DNA from: Pandoraea nosoerga
Lineage (GTDB): Bacteria > Pseudomonadota > Gammaproteobacteria > Burkholderiales > Burkholderiaceae
DNA: 64,000 nucleotides
Assembly (NCBI RefSeq): GCF_902459585.1
Contig: NZ_CABPSC010000006.1
Location: 1-64,000 of the forward strand
Reading direction: 5' to 3'
Made by a program: the position numbers and the translations under genes
Shown here: positions 15,741 to 27,897 of the stretch, piece by piece
How positions within the stretch are numbered: the first letter of the stretch is position 1
Layout of the letters: the number at the start of each line of letters is the position of its first letter
Notes under the pieces: generated by a model
The model's database searches: none
What the model was told of the DNA's origin: nothing
The model's input: the letters and a program-made list of their open reading frames with translations, nothing else

Positions 15741-17168
15741 ATGAAAAATTTTAACATAGCGCCCCGGCTCCCGCTGGCGCGCGGCACGGGCGCTCCCGCC
15801 TCGCCGGCCTTGCCCGGCGGGGATCCCGGCGGCGCGCCTGCCGAGACGCAGAGCGGGCCGAACGTCGATGCGCAAGCGCGCGCCGCGCCCGATACGCCAC
15901 ACATCGGGGCAAGCCGCGCGGAAATCAAGAACTGGCTTCGGCTTTGCCACACGCCCGGCATCTCGGCCGCCGCGGTACGTCGCCTGCTGACGGTCTTCGG
16001 CCCCCCGGAAGTCATCTTCGGGACATCCGCCGCGCGGCTTGGCAGCATTCTCCCGGCGCCACTGGTGGCGCGGCTGCTTGCACCGGCGTCGGCGCAGCTC
16101 GACGGGCAGATCGCCCGCACGCTCGAGTGGGCGAGCCAGCCCGGCTGTGCGGTGGTCACGTTCTGCGAGTCCGCCTACCCTCACGCGCTGCTGGCGATGG
16201 GCGACGCGCCGCCCATTCTCTATTGCCGCGGCGACGCTTGCCTGCCCAACCGCGCTCTCGCGACGGCGGTGGCCATCGTCGGCAGCCGCCGGGCCACGCC
16301 GCAAGGGCGGGAGAACGCCCGGCATTTCGCCCGCGCGCTGGGCGACGCCGGCGTGACCGTGGTCTCCGGCCTGGCCGCCGGCATCGACGCGGCGGCCCAC
16401 GAAGGCGCCGCGCAGACCGCGGGCGGCACATGCGCGGTCGTCGGCACCGGCGCCGACATCGTCTATCCGGCCCGGCACGGCGAGCTGGCGGCACGCATCG
16501 CCGAGCGCGGCCTCGTCATCTCCGCTTTCCCGATCGGCACGCCACCCCGGCCCGAACATTTTCCACAACGCAACCGCCTGATTGCAGCGCTCGCCCGCTG
16601 CACCGTGGTGGTCGAGGCGGCCACGCAATCCGGCTCGCTCATCACCGCGCGGCTGGCCGGCGAACTGGGGCGCGACGTTCTGGCCGTGCCCGGCTCCATT
16701 CACGCGCCGCAAAGCCGGGGGTGCCACGCGCTGATTCGCGACGGCGCCATACTCGCCACCTCACCCGATGACATTCTCGAGGCGCTGGGCGTCGAACCGC
16801 CGTCGACCGGCGCGGCAGGCGTAGTCAGCGAAGCGCGGGCGGGCGCGCTCCGGCCCGCGCGGCGCAGCAACCGGCGTGACGCCCACGACCTCGGGCGTAC
16901 CGCCGCCCCCGTGGCCTCCGCCGACCTCGCCCCGCCCGCCGGGAACGCATCGAGCCCGCCGGGGGTCCATGCCAGCATGATGTCGCCGGCGGCCTCGGCG
17001 GTTCTCGAAGCGCTGGGTTATGATCCGGTCAGCGCCGACGCCCTGTGCGAGCGCACCGGCTTGCCGGTGGCCCAGGTGCTCGCGCAACTCGGGCGGCTCG
17101 AACTCGGCGGACAGGTCGTTCGCGTACCGGGCGGCCGGTTTGCCCGGCTCGACGGGCGGCAGGCCTGA
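15741..17168 (+). CDS. dprA: DNA-processing protein DprA
   Basis: DprA binds incoming single-stranded DNA in natural transformation and loads RecA. The 475-residue protein has a disordered Pro/Gly/Ala-rich leader of about 50 residues, a SAM-like domain (ISAAAVRRLLTVFGPPE), and the Rossmann-like core with VGSRRATPQGRENAR, VVSGLAAGIDAAAHEGA and FPQRNRLIAAL. SGSLITARLA and VLAVPGSIHAPQSRGC follow. After a variable linker, a C-terminal winged-helix domain (residues about 415-475) ends the protein. ATG 15741 is chosen because the 36 codons upstream look non-conserved; the ribosome site is weak. Confidence 0.93.
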   Translation: MKNFNIAPRLPLARGTGAPASPALPGGDPGGAPAETQSGPNVDAQARAAPDTPHIGASRAEIKNWLRLCHTPGISAAAVRRLLTVFGPPEVIFGTSAARLGSILPAPLVARLLAPASAQLDGQIARTLEWASQPGCAVVTFCESAYPHALLAMGDAPPILYCRGDACLPNRALATAVAIVGSRRATPQGRENARHFARALGDAGVTVVSGLAAGIDAAAHEGAAQTAGGTCAVVGTGADIVYPARHGELAARIAERGLVISAFPIGTPPRPEHFPQRNRLIAALARCTVVVEAATQSGSLITARLAGELGRDVLAVPGSIHAPQSRGCHALIRDGAILATSPDDILEALGVEPPSTGAAGVVSEARAGALRPARRSNRRDAHDLGRTAAPVASADLAPPAGNASSPPGVHASMMSPAASAVLEALGYDPVSADALCERTGLPVAQVLAQLGRLELGGQVVRVPGGRFARLDGRQA

Positions 17169-17313
17169 GCGCGCGAAGGGAGTCGCGACGCGGGGGGCTG
17201 CTGCCGGCCACCGCCGGCCCGACCGTCGGCGAGCGATGCGATCGGTGATCGGCGACCGAGGCCAGCAACGGCGCCGCAACGCACCGCCAGCCCAACGCCC
17301 AGCGCCTGACACT

Positions 17314-17341
17314 GGACGCCGGACACCGGACGCCGGACACC
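17314..17341. repeat. Two perfect tandem copies of a 14-bp unit
   Basis: GGACGCCGGACACC occurs twice in direct succession, with related degenerate sequence before and after (CCCAACGCC). It lies in the 204-base gap between dprA and the thioredoxin-like gene, about 30 bases before that start. No function can be assigned. Confidence 0.85.
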
Positions 17342-17372
17342 CAACGCCGCACGAAACGACACCACAGACACC

Positions 17373-17759
17373 ATGCCCGTTCTTGATCCCGTCGCCGACC
17401 GATCCGCGCTGGCCGCCGTGCTGGCCGATGGCACTACGCGCCTCGTGGCCTGCCTGTGTGCGGCGTGGTGCGGCACGTGCCGCGAATACCGGGAGACGCT
17501 GGAACAGTTGGCTGCGAAACATCCCGAACTGTGTTTCGTCTGGGTGGACATCGAGACGCACGCCGACTGGCTCGACGATCACGACATCGAGAACTTTCCG
17601 ACCATTCTGGTGCAGGACGCCGATCAGCACGCCCGGCACGCCCGGTTCTTCGGGCCGGTGCTGCCGGCCAGCGGGGTGCTGGAGCGCATGCTCGACGCCC
17701 GCGTGCTGGGCGACGCCACCGTCGCCGCTCCCGCACTGCGCGAGCATCTGCTCGGCTGA
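17373..17759 (+). CDS. Thioredoxin-family protein
   Basis: This 128-residue cytoplasmic protein has a thioredoxin fold with active site WCGTC (C33 and C36) after the strand RLVACLCAA, then a conserved cis-proline region IENFPTILVQDAD. The active-site dipeptide GT differs from GP of classical thioredoxin, as in many thioredoxin-like proteins. No signal peptide is present. It stands between dprA and topB, and its substrate is unknown. Confidence 0.9.
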   Translation: MPVLDPVADRSALAAVLADGTTRLVACLCAAWCGTCREYRETLEQLAAKHPELCFVWVDIETHADWLDDHDIENFPTILVQDADQHARHARFFGPVLPASGVLERMLDARVLGDATVAAPALREHLLG

Positions 17760-17989
17760 GTGCGGCCGCGCCGGGCCGCCTTCGCGCGTGGCGAGCCCGC
17801 GCGCGCAACATCTCCTCGGACGGGTGCCTCCGGGCGGCGCACGGCCTTGCCGCCGGCTTGCGGCGCGCTTATGATGTGCCGCTTTCGGGCACGCCTTGTG
17901 CCCGATCCGACGGCAACGCCGGATTGGCTATATGTTATAAAGCCAACGAATGTCGCCTGGCGACACCCCCCTCAACATTACCTAACGTC

Positions 17990-20686
<2,697 letters not shown>

Positions 20687-20727
20687 GCGCGCTTGACCGT
20701 ATGAGCCCGCCCCGTCGCGCGGGACAA

Positions 20728-20766
20728 TGAAAAACGGCCACTCCCTTATGGGCAGTGGCCGTTTTG
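20728..20766. terminator. Bidirectional Rho-independent terminator between topB and lysR
   Basis: A long hairpin, AAAACGGCCACT / AGTGGCCGTTTT, with a second small CCC/GGG stem in the loop, has A and T runs on both sides. It can stop both the rightward topB and the leftward LysR transcript. Confidence 0.9.
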
Positions 20767-20836
20767 TTGTCCGGTTGCAAGGTCGGACGCTCGCGGACGC
20801 GACGGGTCCGGGCCGCGCCTCACCCTTGGCGCGGCC

Positions 20837-21805
20837 TCACACCGGGATTTCCGTATTGGGGGTCGTCGGCGACGGCAGCTTGGGCGGCACCCAGCGCTCG
20901 GCGGCGGAAATCCCTTCGTTCTGGCGGAAATATTCGACGGTCAGATCGATGAAACCGCGCGTTTTCGCCGATAGATACTTGCGGCTCGGGTAGACGAGCG
21001 AGACGTCGACCGGCGTTTGCGTGAAGTTGCGCAGCAGCGCAACGAGATCGCCGTCGCGCACGTCGTTGCCCACGAGGTACGACGGCAAAAACGCAATCCC
21101 GTGCCCGAGCAGCACCGACTGACGCAGCAGCGCGGTGTTGTTGCAGATGAACTTGTTCTGGACCCGCACGCGCACTTCGCCGTCCGGACCCGAGAATACG
21201 CGCTCGTCGCTCCAGAAATCGTTCGGCAGGCCAAGCACGCCATGCTCACCCAGCTCTTGCGGCGTGACGGGCTCGCCATGCTCGGCGATATAGGCCGGCG
21301 AAGCGCACAACATCACGCGCGTCTCGGCGAGCACGCGCGAAATCAGGCTTTCGCTGTTGATCATGCGCGTGAGGAGAATGCCGCAGTCGTAGCCCTCTTC
21401 CACCAGATCGATCGCGCGATCGGTCAGCGTGAGGTCGACCACCACCTTCGGGTGCATCTCCTGGTATTTCTTGACGAGCGGCGCGAGGTTGCGCAAACCG
21501 AACGACACTGGCGCCACCACCTTGAGCGTGCCCTTCGGGTCGCGCGAGGCGCTGGAGATCAGCGCGTCGGCCTCGTCCACTTCATCGATGATCTGACGGC
21601 AGCGCTCGAGATACACCTGCCCCGCGCCGGTGAGCGAGAGGCTGCGCGTGGTGCGGTTGAGCAGACGAACACCGAGGTGCGATTCCAGTTCCGCGACGTG
21701 CCGCGTGACCACAGCGGCCGACAGATCCATCTGGGCAGCGGTACGGGCAAAGCTCCCGTTATCGGCCACCTTGACGAAAACGCGCATCGATTGCAGACGG
21801 TCCAT
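20837..21805 (-). CDS. LysR-family transcriptional regulator
   Basis: The 322-residue regulator has an N-terminal winged helix-turn-helix (MRVFVKVADNGSFARTAAQM, residues about 5-60) and a periplasmic-binding-like effector domain from about residue 90. The N-terminus and features such as RLLNRTTRSLSLT fit the large CrgA/AaeR-like subgroup. The effector and targets cannot be inferred. It converges on topB and is divergent, across about 430 bases, from hemN, which carries its own FNR-like box. Confidence 0.93.
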   Translation of the reverse strand: MDRLQSMRVFVKVADNGSFARTAAQMDLSAAVVTRHVAELESHLGVRLLNRTTRSLSLTGAGQVYLERCRQIIDEVDEADALISSASRDPKGTLKVVAPVSFGLRNLAPLVKKYQEMHPKVVVDLTLTDRAIDLVEEGYDCGILLTRMINSESLISRVLAETRVMLCASPAYIAEHGEPVTPQELGEHGVLGLPNDFWSDERVFSGPDGEVRVRVQNKFICNNTALLRQSVLLGHGIAFLPSYLVGNDVRDGDLVALLRNFTQTPVDVSLVYPSRKYLSAKTRGFIDLTVEYFRQNEGISAAERWVPPKLPSPTTPNTEIPV

Positions 21806-22153
21806 GTTGTTTCCAATCGTGATGTGCCGCGTCGCTCCGGCAAAGACCAGCTGGGGCGGGCCGGGGATTCCCCGGTTCTGCGGGTTCCCGCAGGCATCGG
21901 ACGGACCGCCGCCCCGAACCGTTCGGGGGCGCGCCGCGCGTGCCTCCAGGGCTGTCGACGCGGCGGAGACTTCGATAAGGCGTTAGCTTACCGTACACGG
22001 CCAAAATTTGCCTGACGTGGCAAGGCTTTCGGCGCATGAGCGCCGCGCGGCCGGCGCACGGCGATATCTGCATGCCGGCGCGGTGCGCAATGTCACGCAG
22101 ACCGGCCCGACCCGGTCGCCATTCGCGCGCGTCCGGGTCCCGGCGGCGGATGT

Positions 22154-22167
22154 TTGACGCAGGTCAG
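22154..22167 (+). promoter_or_regulatory. FNR/ANR-like box upstream of hemN
   Basis: TTGAC-GCAG-GTCAG fits the TTGAT-N4-ATCAA pattern at eight of ten positions. It lies 69 bases before the hemN start, where an anaerobic activator would bind near -41 of a transcript starting about 30 bases before the gene. Confidence 0.6.
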
Positions 22168-22235
22168 GGCGGCGCGTTCATCGCGACGCTACAGTGCCAT
22201 GTCACCTTCGTCACCGGCCTTGGGCCGGCATCGTC

Positions 22236-23717
22236 ATGAATCCCCTGCCGTTGATGCCGCCGCGCGGCGCCCGCGCCGCGGCGGCGCAAACCGTCCATTC
22301 GACTGCCCATTCGACCGCTCATTCGCACGGGGCTGCGCCATGCGCCCCCCTGCACTTCGATGCACGGCTGCTGCGCCGCTACGACGTAGGCGGCCCGCGC
22401 TACACGTCCTACCCCACGGCGCTGCAGTTCCGCGACGATTTCAGCGTCGAAGACTATGCCCGCGCGGCCGCGCAGTCCAAACGCACCGGCAAGCCGCTGT
22501 CGCTCTATGTCCACGTGCCGTTCTGCGACACCGTGTGCTTCTACTGCGCATGCACCAAGATCGTCACCGGCAATCGCGCGCACGCGCAGGCGTATGTCGA
22601 GCGGCTTCACGCCGAGATCGCACGTCAGGCGTCGTTGCTCGGCGCGGGTCGCGCGCTCGCGCAGATGCACTGGGGCGGCGGCACGCCCACGTTTCTCTCG
22701 CTGGAACAGATTGCGTCGCTCGTCGACGCCATCGCCCGCCAGTTCGTGATGGCAAGCGACGACAGCGCCGAATACGCCATCGAAATCGACCCGCGCAGCG
22801 CCGGTCCGGCGTCGATCCGGGCGTTGCGCGCGCTCGGCTTCAACCGGTTGTCGATTGGCGTGCAGGACTTCGACCCCCGCGTGCAGGCAGCCATTCATCG
22901 CATTCAGCCGCGCGCACTCGTCGAAGCCACGCTGCAAGCCGCGCGAAGCAGCGGCTTTCGCTCGGTCAACTTCGATCTGATCTACGGGCTGCCCTACCAG
23001 ACGCCCGAGTCCTTCTCCCGCACGCTCGACGCCGTGATCGAGATGGCGCCCGACCGCCTGTCGGTGTTCAGCTACGCGCATCTGCCACAGCAATTCAAGA
23101 TGCAGCGCTGCCTGCCCGACGCCCTGCCCGACGGTGCGCGCAAGCTCGAGCTGCTGCAAACGATCATCGCGCGGCTGAGCGCTGCCGGCTACGTCTACAT
23201 CGGCATGGACCACTTCGCGCGTCCCGACGACGAACTCGCCCGCGCCCAGGCGGCCGGCACGCTGCAGCGCAACTTCCAGGGCTACAGCACGCGCGCGGAC
23301 TGCGACCTCATCGGCGTGGGCATGTCCTCCATCGGACGGGTCGGCGACAGCTACGCGCAAAACGCCAAGACCCTGAAGGCGTACTACGACGCGATCGACG
23401 CCGGCGGCCTGGCGATCGCGCGCGGCGTTCGGCTCACCGACGACGACCGGCTGCGGCGCGACGTCATTTCGCGTCTGATGTGCCATATGGCGCTCGACTT
23501 CACGGCCGTCGAGCAGATGCACGGCATCGACTTCGTCGCCTACTTCGCCAACGAACTGGGTGAGCTGGCCGATCTGGCCGCCGATGGTCTCGTGAGTCTC
23601 GACGCACGGGGCTTGCGAGTGCTGCCGGCCGGACGCCTGCTGGTGCGCGTCGTCGCCCAGGTGTTCGACGCCTATCGCCAAAGCGCCGCCAACGCGCGTT
23701 GCGCGAAGGTGATGTGA
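22236..23717 (+). CDS. hemN: Oxygen-independent coproporphyrinogen III oxidase
   Basis: HemN is a radical-SAM enzyme that oxidatively decarboxylates coproporphyrinogen III without oxygen. The 493-residue protein has the CX3CX2CXC motif at C97, C101, C104 and C106, then MHWGGGTPTFLSLEQ, RLSIGVQDFDPRVQ, VNFDLIYGLPYQT and FQGYSTRADCDLIGVGMSSIG, the last distinguishing true HemN from HemW. The first 35 residues are a low-complexity His/Ser/Ala leader. ATG 22236 is chosen over upstream frame. An FNR-like box lies 69 bases upstream, consistent with low-oxygen induction. Confidence 0.95.
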   Translation: MNPLPLMPPRGARAAAAQTVHSTAHSTAHSHGAAPCAPLHFDARLLRRYDVGGPRYTSYPTALQFRDDFSVEDYARAAAQSKRTGKPLSLYVHVPFCDTVCFYCACTKIVTGNRAHAQAYVERLHAEIARQASLLGAGRALAQMHWGGGTPTFLSLEQIASLVDAIARQFVMASDDSAEYAIEIDPRSAGPASIRALRALGFNRLSIGVQDFDPRVQAAIHRIQPRALVEATLQAARSSGFRSVNFDLIYGLPYQTPESFSRTLDAVIEMAPDRLSVFSYAHLPQQFKMQRCLPDALPDGARKLELLQTIIARLSAAGYVYIGMDHFARPDDELARAQAAGTLQRNFQGYSTRADCDLIGVGMSSIGRVGDSYAQNAKTLKAYYDAIDAGGLAIARGVRLTDDDRLRRDVISRLMCHMALDFTAVEQMHGIDFVAYFANELGELADLAADGLVSLDARGLRVLPAGRLLVRVVAQVFDAYRQSAANARCAKVM

Positions 23718-23757
23718 GCGAGTGCCCACACGGGGCGCGATGGCCGCGCCCCCAAAC

Positions 23758-23793
23758 GCAAAACGCCCGGGGGAAGCCCCCCGGGCGTTCTTC
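23758..23793. terminator. Bidirectional Rho-independent terminator
   Basis: AAAACGCCCGGGGG-AAG-CCCCCCGGGCGTTCTT is a strong GC hairpin between the converging hemN and ybdD-like genes. Confidence 0.85.
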
Positions 23794-23821
23794 ATGGCCG
23801 ACGCAGCGCGCACGGCGGGCG

Positions 23822-24031
23822 TCAGCAGCAGCGTCCGCCGCTCTTGCCGCCGTAGCGCGCCTCCTGGCGTTCCCGGAAGAACGCCTCGTAGCTCATAATC
23901 GGCCGATCCGGGTGCGTGGCGCGCATGTGCGCCACGTAAGTGTCGTAATCGGGCAGGCCGACCATCAACCGCATGGCCTGGCCCAGATATCGACCGACCT
24001 TGCCGAGTTCGTTGCCGACTTCGTCGAGCAT
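23822..24031 (-). CDS. YbdD/YjiX-family small protein
   Basis: The 69-residue protein matches the DUF466 family: [20 protein letters not shown] followed by [23 protein letters not shown] and a basic, Cys-containing end (SGGRCC). In E. coli the family members sit directly after cstA (ybdD) and btsT (yjiX) and are thought to assist these pyruvate/peptide transporters. Here it is 17 bases downstream of cstA on the same strand, the same arrangement. No membrane segment is present. Confidence 0.92.
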   Translation of the reverse strand: MLDEVGNELGKVGRYLGQAMRLMVGLPDYDTYVAHMRATHPDRPIMSYEAFFRERQEARYGGKSGGRCC

Positions 24032-24048
24032 GGCGTCTCCCGTTCGCC

Positions 24049-26115
24049 TCAGACCTGACGACCCGCGGGCATCGGCTCGAACGGCGTCTCCTTGGCCGTC
24101 GGCTTGCTCGCGCTGCGTGCCACGATGACCGTGCGAAGACCGAAGACCACCACGGCCACCACCACGAACATGAACACACCGGAGAGCGCCGCGTCCACGT
24201 AATCGTTGAACACGATCTGCTGCATCTGCGCCACCGACTTGGCCGGGGCGAGCAGCTTGCCGTCGGCCAACGCGGCCTGGTACTTCGCGGCGTGAGCAAG
24301 GAAGCCGACCTTCGGATCCGGATCGAACATCTTCTGCCAGCCGGCCGTGAGCGTGCAGGCGAGCAGCCACAGCGTGGGCAGGATCGTCACCCAGGCGAAA
24401 CGCTCGCGCTTGAGCTTGAACAGCACGCACGTAGCGAGCGTCAGCGCGATGGCGGCGAGCATCTGGTTGGAGATGCCGAACAGCGGCCACAGCGTATTGA
24501 TGCCGCCGAGCGGGTCGACCACGCCCTGATACAGGAAGTAGCCCCAGGCGGCCACGCACAGCGCCGTCGCGATCAGGTTCGCGGGCAGCGATTCGGTGCG
24601 CTTGAGCGACGGCACGAAGGTGCCGAGCAGATCCTGCAGCATGAAGCGTCCGGCGCGCGTGCCGGCGTCGACGGCCGTCAGGATGAACAGCGCTTCGAAC
24701 AGAATCGCGAAGTGGTACCAGAAGGCCATCATCGCTTCACCGCCGACCACCTGGTGCAGGATGTGCGCCATGCCCACGGCGAGCGTCGGTGCGCCGCCGG
24801 CGCGCGAGATGATCGTGTGCTCGCCCACGGCCTGCGCCGTTGCGGTGAGCACGTCCGGCGTGATGGTGAAGCCCCAGCCCGAGACGACCTGCGCCACGGC
24901 TTCCGGCGTCGTGCCGATCACGGCGGCAGGGCTGTTCATGGCGAAGTACACGCCCGGATCGATCACGGACGCGGCCACGAGCGCCATGATCGCCACGAAC
25001 GACTCCATCAGCATGCCGCCGTAACCGATGAAGCGCGCGTTGACTTCGTTATCGAGCAGCTTGGGCGTGGTGCCCGACGAGATCAGCGCATGGAAGCCCG
25101 ATACGGCGCCGCACGCGATCGTGATGAAGAGGAACGGGAACAGCTTGCCCGACCAGACCGGACCGCTGCCGTCCACGAACTGCGTGAGCGCGGGCATCTT
25201 CAGCTCCGGCGCGACGACCAGAATGCCGATGGCGAGCGCCAGGATCGTGCCGATCTTGAGGAACGTCGACAGATAGTCGCGCGGCGCGAGCAGCAGCCAC
25301 ACCGGCAGCACCGACGCAATGAAGCCATAGCCGATCAGCATCCAGGTCAGTTGCTTGCCGTCGAACGTGAACAGCGGTGCGAGCGTGGCGCTGTCGTGCA
25401 CGTTCTGACCGAAGTAGATCGCGGCCATGAGCATGACGAAGCCGATGACTGACACTTCGCCGATGCGGCCCGGGCGAATGAAACGCGTGTACACGCCCAT
25501 GAAAAGCGCGATCGGAATGGTCAACCCGACGGTGAACGTGCCCCACGGCGATCCGGTCAACGCCTTGACCACGATCAGCGCGAGCACCGCGAGGATGATG
25601 ATCATGATGAGGAATGCGCCGAACAGAGCGATCACACCGGGAATCATGCCGAGCTCGGACTTCACGAGGTCGCCCAGCGAGCGGCCGTCGCGGCGCGTGG
25701 AGATGAACAGCACCATGAAGTCCTGCACGGCGCCCGCGAAGACCACGCCCGCCAGAATCCACAGCATGCCGGGCAGGTAGCCCATCTGCGCGGCAAGCAC
25801 CGGGCCCACGAGCGGGCCGGCGCCGGCAATGGCGGCGAAATGGTGGCCGAACAGCACATAGCGGTTGGTCGGCACGTAGTCGAGCCCGTCGTTATGGCGC
25901 CAGGCCGGCGTCATGCGCGTGCCGTCGAGCTGCGCGACGCGCGTGGCGATGAACTTGCTGTAGAAACGATAGGCGATCAGGTAAACGCAGACGGCTGCGA
26001 TCACGATCCAGAGTGCGCTGACGGTTTCGCCGCGCGATAGAGCCACCGTGCCGAGCGCGCACGCGCCGACGATGGCCACCGCTGCCCAGGGCAGTTGTTG
26101 CCAGATGCGATTCAT
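24049..26115 (-). CDS. cstA: CstA-family carbon-starvation/pyruvate transporter
   Basis: The 688-residue inner-membrane protein has about 16-18 hydrophobic segments. Family markers are [38 protein letters not shown] with [30 protein letters not shown] and [22 protein letters not shown]. CstA proteins import pyruvate or peptides when preferred carbon runs out. ATG 26115 follows GAGGAGAG and fits the family N-terminus. It heads the cstA-ybdD pair and is divergent from a two-component system across 399 bases, the obvious candidate regulator. Confidence 0.94.
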   Translation of the reverse strand: MNRIWQQLPWAAVAIVGACALGTVALSRGETVSALWIVIAAVCVYLIAYRFYSKFIATRVAQLDGTRMTPAWRHNDGLDYVPTNRYVLFGHHFAAIAGAGPLVGPVLAAQMGYLPGMLWILAGVVFAGAVQDFMVLFISTRRDGRSLGDLVKSELGMIPGVIALFGAFLIMIIILAVLALIVVKALTGSPWGTFTVGLTIPIALFMGVYTRFIRPGRIGEVSVIGFVMLMAAIYFGQNVHDSATLAPLFTFDGKQLTWMLIGYGFIASVLPVWLLLAPRDYLSTFLKIGTILALAIGILVVAPELKMPALTQFVDGSGPVWSGKLFPFLFITIACGAVSGFHALISSGTTPKLLDNEVNARFIGYGGMLMESFVAIMALVAASVIDPGVYFAMNSPAAVIGTTPEAVAQVVSGWGFTITPDVLTATAQAVGEHTIISRAGGAPTLAVGMAHILHQVVGGEAMMAFWYHFAILFEALFILTAVDAGTRAGRFMLQDLLGTFVPSLKRTESLPANLIATALCVAAWGYFLYQGVVDPLGGINTLWPLFGISNQMLAAIALTLATCVLFKLKRERFAWVTILPTLWLLACTLTAGWQKMFDPDPKVGFLAHAAKYQAALADGKLLAPAKSVAQMQQIVFNDYVDAALSGVFMFVVVAVVVFGLRTVIVARSASKPTAKETPFEPMPAGRQV

Positions 26116-26437
26116 TGTCTCTCCTCGGAACTGCCTCCTTCGGGCAGCAACCCCGGGACCGTGCCGTTGCGGCACCGTCCCGCCTCTTGTACCGGCGCCG
26201 CGACGACGCCGTGAACCGCGACACATCCGCCCTCGTATTGCGCCTCTTTAGCCCCTCTTTGCGGGGGTGCGGGGCGGCGAAAGTCGACGAGGCGACATAG
26301 CCAGTACGCAATGTGCGGAAGCGAACGTTGGGCTCCTGAATGCGTCCAGCGGACGCGCCTGGGGGCCCCAGCCACGATTCGCCGTGTAGTATTGGCGTTT
26401 GCCCGCCGTGCCACAAGCGCGGAACTACGCAGGCGAA

Positions 26438-26455
26438 CTACGTGCTATTACGTAG
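26438..26455. promoter_or_regulatory. Perfect palindrome between cstA and the two-component system
   Basis: CTACGT-GCTATT-ACGTAG is a perfect six-base inverted repeat with a six-base spacer. AACTACG also occurs just upstream at 26423-26429. It lies in the 399-base divergent gap (26116-26514), closer to the kinase gene, and could be the binding site of the LuxR-type response regulator. I saw no other strong element in this gap. Confidence 0.5.
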
Positions 26456-26514
26456 CGAACGCCTGCCCGATGCCCCCTGCAGCATGCGGGGGCATTGCAG
26501 GCCTTTCGAATGCC

Positions 26515-27897
26515 ATGAACCTCCGACAGAAATTTTTCGTCCTGGCGCTGCTGCCCGTCGCGCTCGCGATGGTCGCCATCGCACTGGCCGTGCGCTACCA
26601 GGGCAACGAGCTCGCGCGCGCGCAACACGAAGCGGTGCAGACGGCGCTGCTGGCCAACAAGCGCGCCGAGCTGCTGCATTACGTGGGCCTCGCGCGCAAC
26701 GCCATCGAGCCGCTCTACAACGGCCCCGACACCCCCGCCGCCCGCGACGCGGCGCTCGCCACGCTCGCGCGCATGGAGTTCGGCAAGGACGGCTACTTCT
26801 TCGTCTATGACCTCGACGGCAAGAGCCTGATGCATCCGCGCCAGCCCGAGCTTGTCGGTCATAACCTCTGGGCGCTCAAGGACGAGTCCGGCGCACCCAC
26901 GATCCAGCGCCTGATCGGCGCCGCTCGCTCCGGCGGCGGCTACGTGCAGTACGCGTGGGAGAAGCCGTCGCTGCAACACATGGCGCCCAAGCTCGGCTAC
27001 GTGATCGCGCTGCCGCGCTGGAACTGGATGATCGGCACCGGCATTTACCTCGACGATGTGCAAGCCACGCTGCGCCAGTCCGACGATCGCGCACAGGCCA
27101 ACATCGACCGCACGCTCATCTGGATCACGCTCATCGCTTCGTCGTGCCTGGCAATCGTGGGGTTGTGCGGCCTCGTCGTGAACATCACCGAGCTGAAGAC
27201 GGCCGATGCGAAGCTGCGCCAGCTCGCGCGCCAGGTCGTGGAGTCACAGGAGATCGAGCGCGCACGGATTTCGCGCGAACTGCACGACGGCATCAGCCAG
27301 CTGCTCGTCTCGGTCAAGCTGCTGCTCGAGTCGGCGTCGATGCGCCTGCCTGGCTCGCCGGCGGCGGCAAGCACGACGCTTGGCGTGGCGATCGAGCGCC
27401 TGAACGGCACGCTCGGTGAAGTCCGGCGCATCTCGCAGGCGCTACGTCCGGCCATGCTCGACGATCTGGGCCTTGCCGCGGCCATCGACCAGTTGGCGCG
27501 GGAGTTCGGCTCTCACGCGGGGCTGCCTGTGGAGATGGACGTCGAAGGCGAAGCGCCGGCACTCGACGACAACATCAAGACGATGCTGTTCCGTATCGCG
27601 CAGGAAGCGCTGACCAATATCGAACGGCATGCGCAGGCTTCGCGCGTGTCGATCCTGCTCATCTTCAAGCCCGACGGCATTCATCTGTCGATCGCCGACG
27701 ACGGACGCGGCTTCGACGTGACCGACGTGCATCACGATCCGCGGCACGGCATCGGCCTGCGCAACATGCGCGAACGCCTCGACGCCGTGGGCGGTGTTCT
27801 CGGCATCCAGTCCTGGCCCGGCCTCACCACCATCAGTGCGTGGGTGCCGCTTACGCCCGCCGCGAAAGCGGCGCTTCGTGCCACCTCCAGCAAATGA
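26515..27897 (+). CDS. Cache-domain sensor histidine kinase (NarL-type)
   Basis: The 460-residue kinase has a first membrane helix (residues 7-26) and a periplasmic single-Cache domain with MEFGKDGYFFVYDLDGKSLM, PELVGHNLW and PRWNWMIGTGIYLDD. A second helix follows near residues 200-222. The dimerisation domain is HisKA_3 with His257 in RISRELHDGISQLL, then HATPase with FRIAQEALTNIERHAQAS, DDGRGFD and GIGLRNMRERLDA. Cache domains of this type commonly bind carboxylates; a pyruvate or related signal is plausible given divergent cstA. The stop overlaps the start of the response-regulator gene. Confidence 0.9.
   Translation: MNLRQKFFVLALLPVALAMVAIALAVRYQGNELARAQHEAVQTALLANKRAELLHYVGLARNAIEPLYNGPDTPAARDAALATLARMEFGKDGYFFVYDLDGKSLMHPRQPELVGHNLWALKDESGAPTIQRLIGAARSGGGYVQYAWEKPSLQHMAPKLGYVIALPRWNWMIGTGIYLDDVQATLRQSDDRAQANIDRTLIWITLIASSCLAIVGLCGLVVNITELKTADAKLRQLARQVVESQEIERARISRELHDGISQLLVSVKLLLESASMRLPGSPAAASTTLGVAIERLNGTLGEVRRISQALRPAMLDDLGLAAAIDQLAREFGSHAGLPVEMDVEGEAPALDDNIKTMLFRIAQEALTNIERHAQASRVSILLIFKPDGIHLSIADDGRGFDVTDVHHDPRHGIGLRNMRERLDAVGGVLGIQSWPGLTTISAWVPLTPAAKAALRATSSK

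Noticed and set aside
17456-17989. Upstream extension of topB
   Set aside because: The frame covers the thioredoxin gene in another phase; topB homology begins at ATG 17990.
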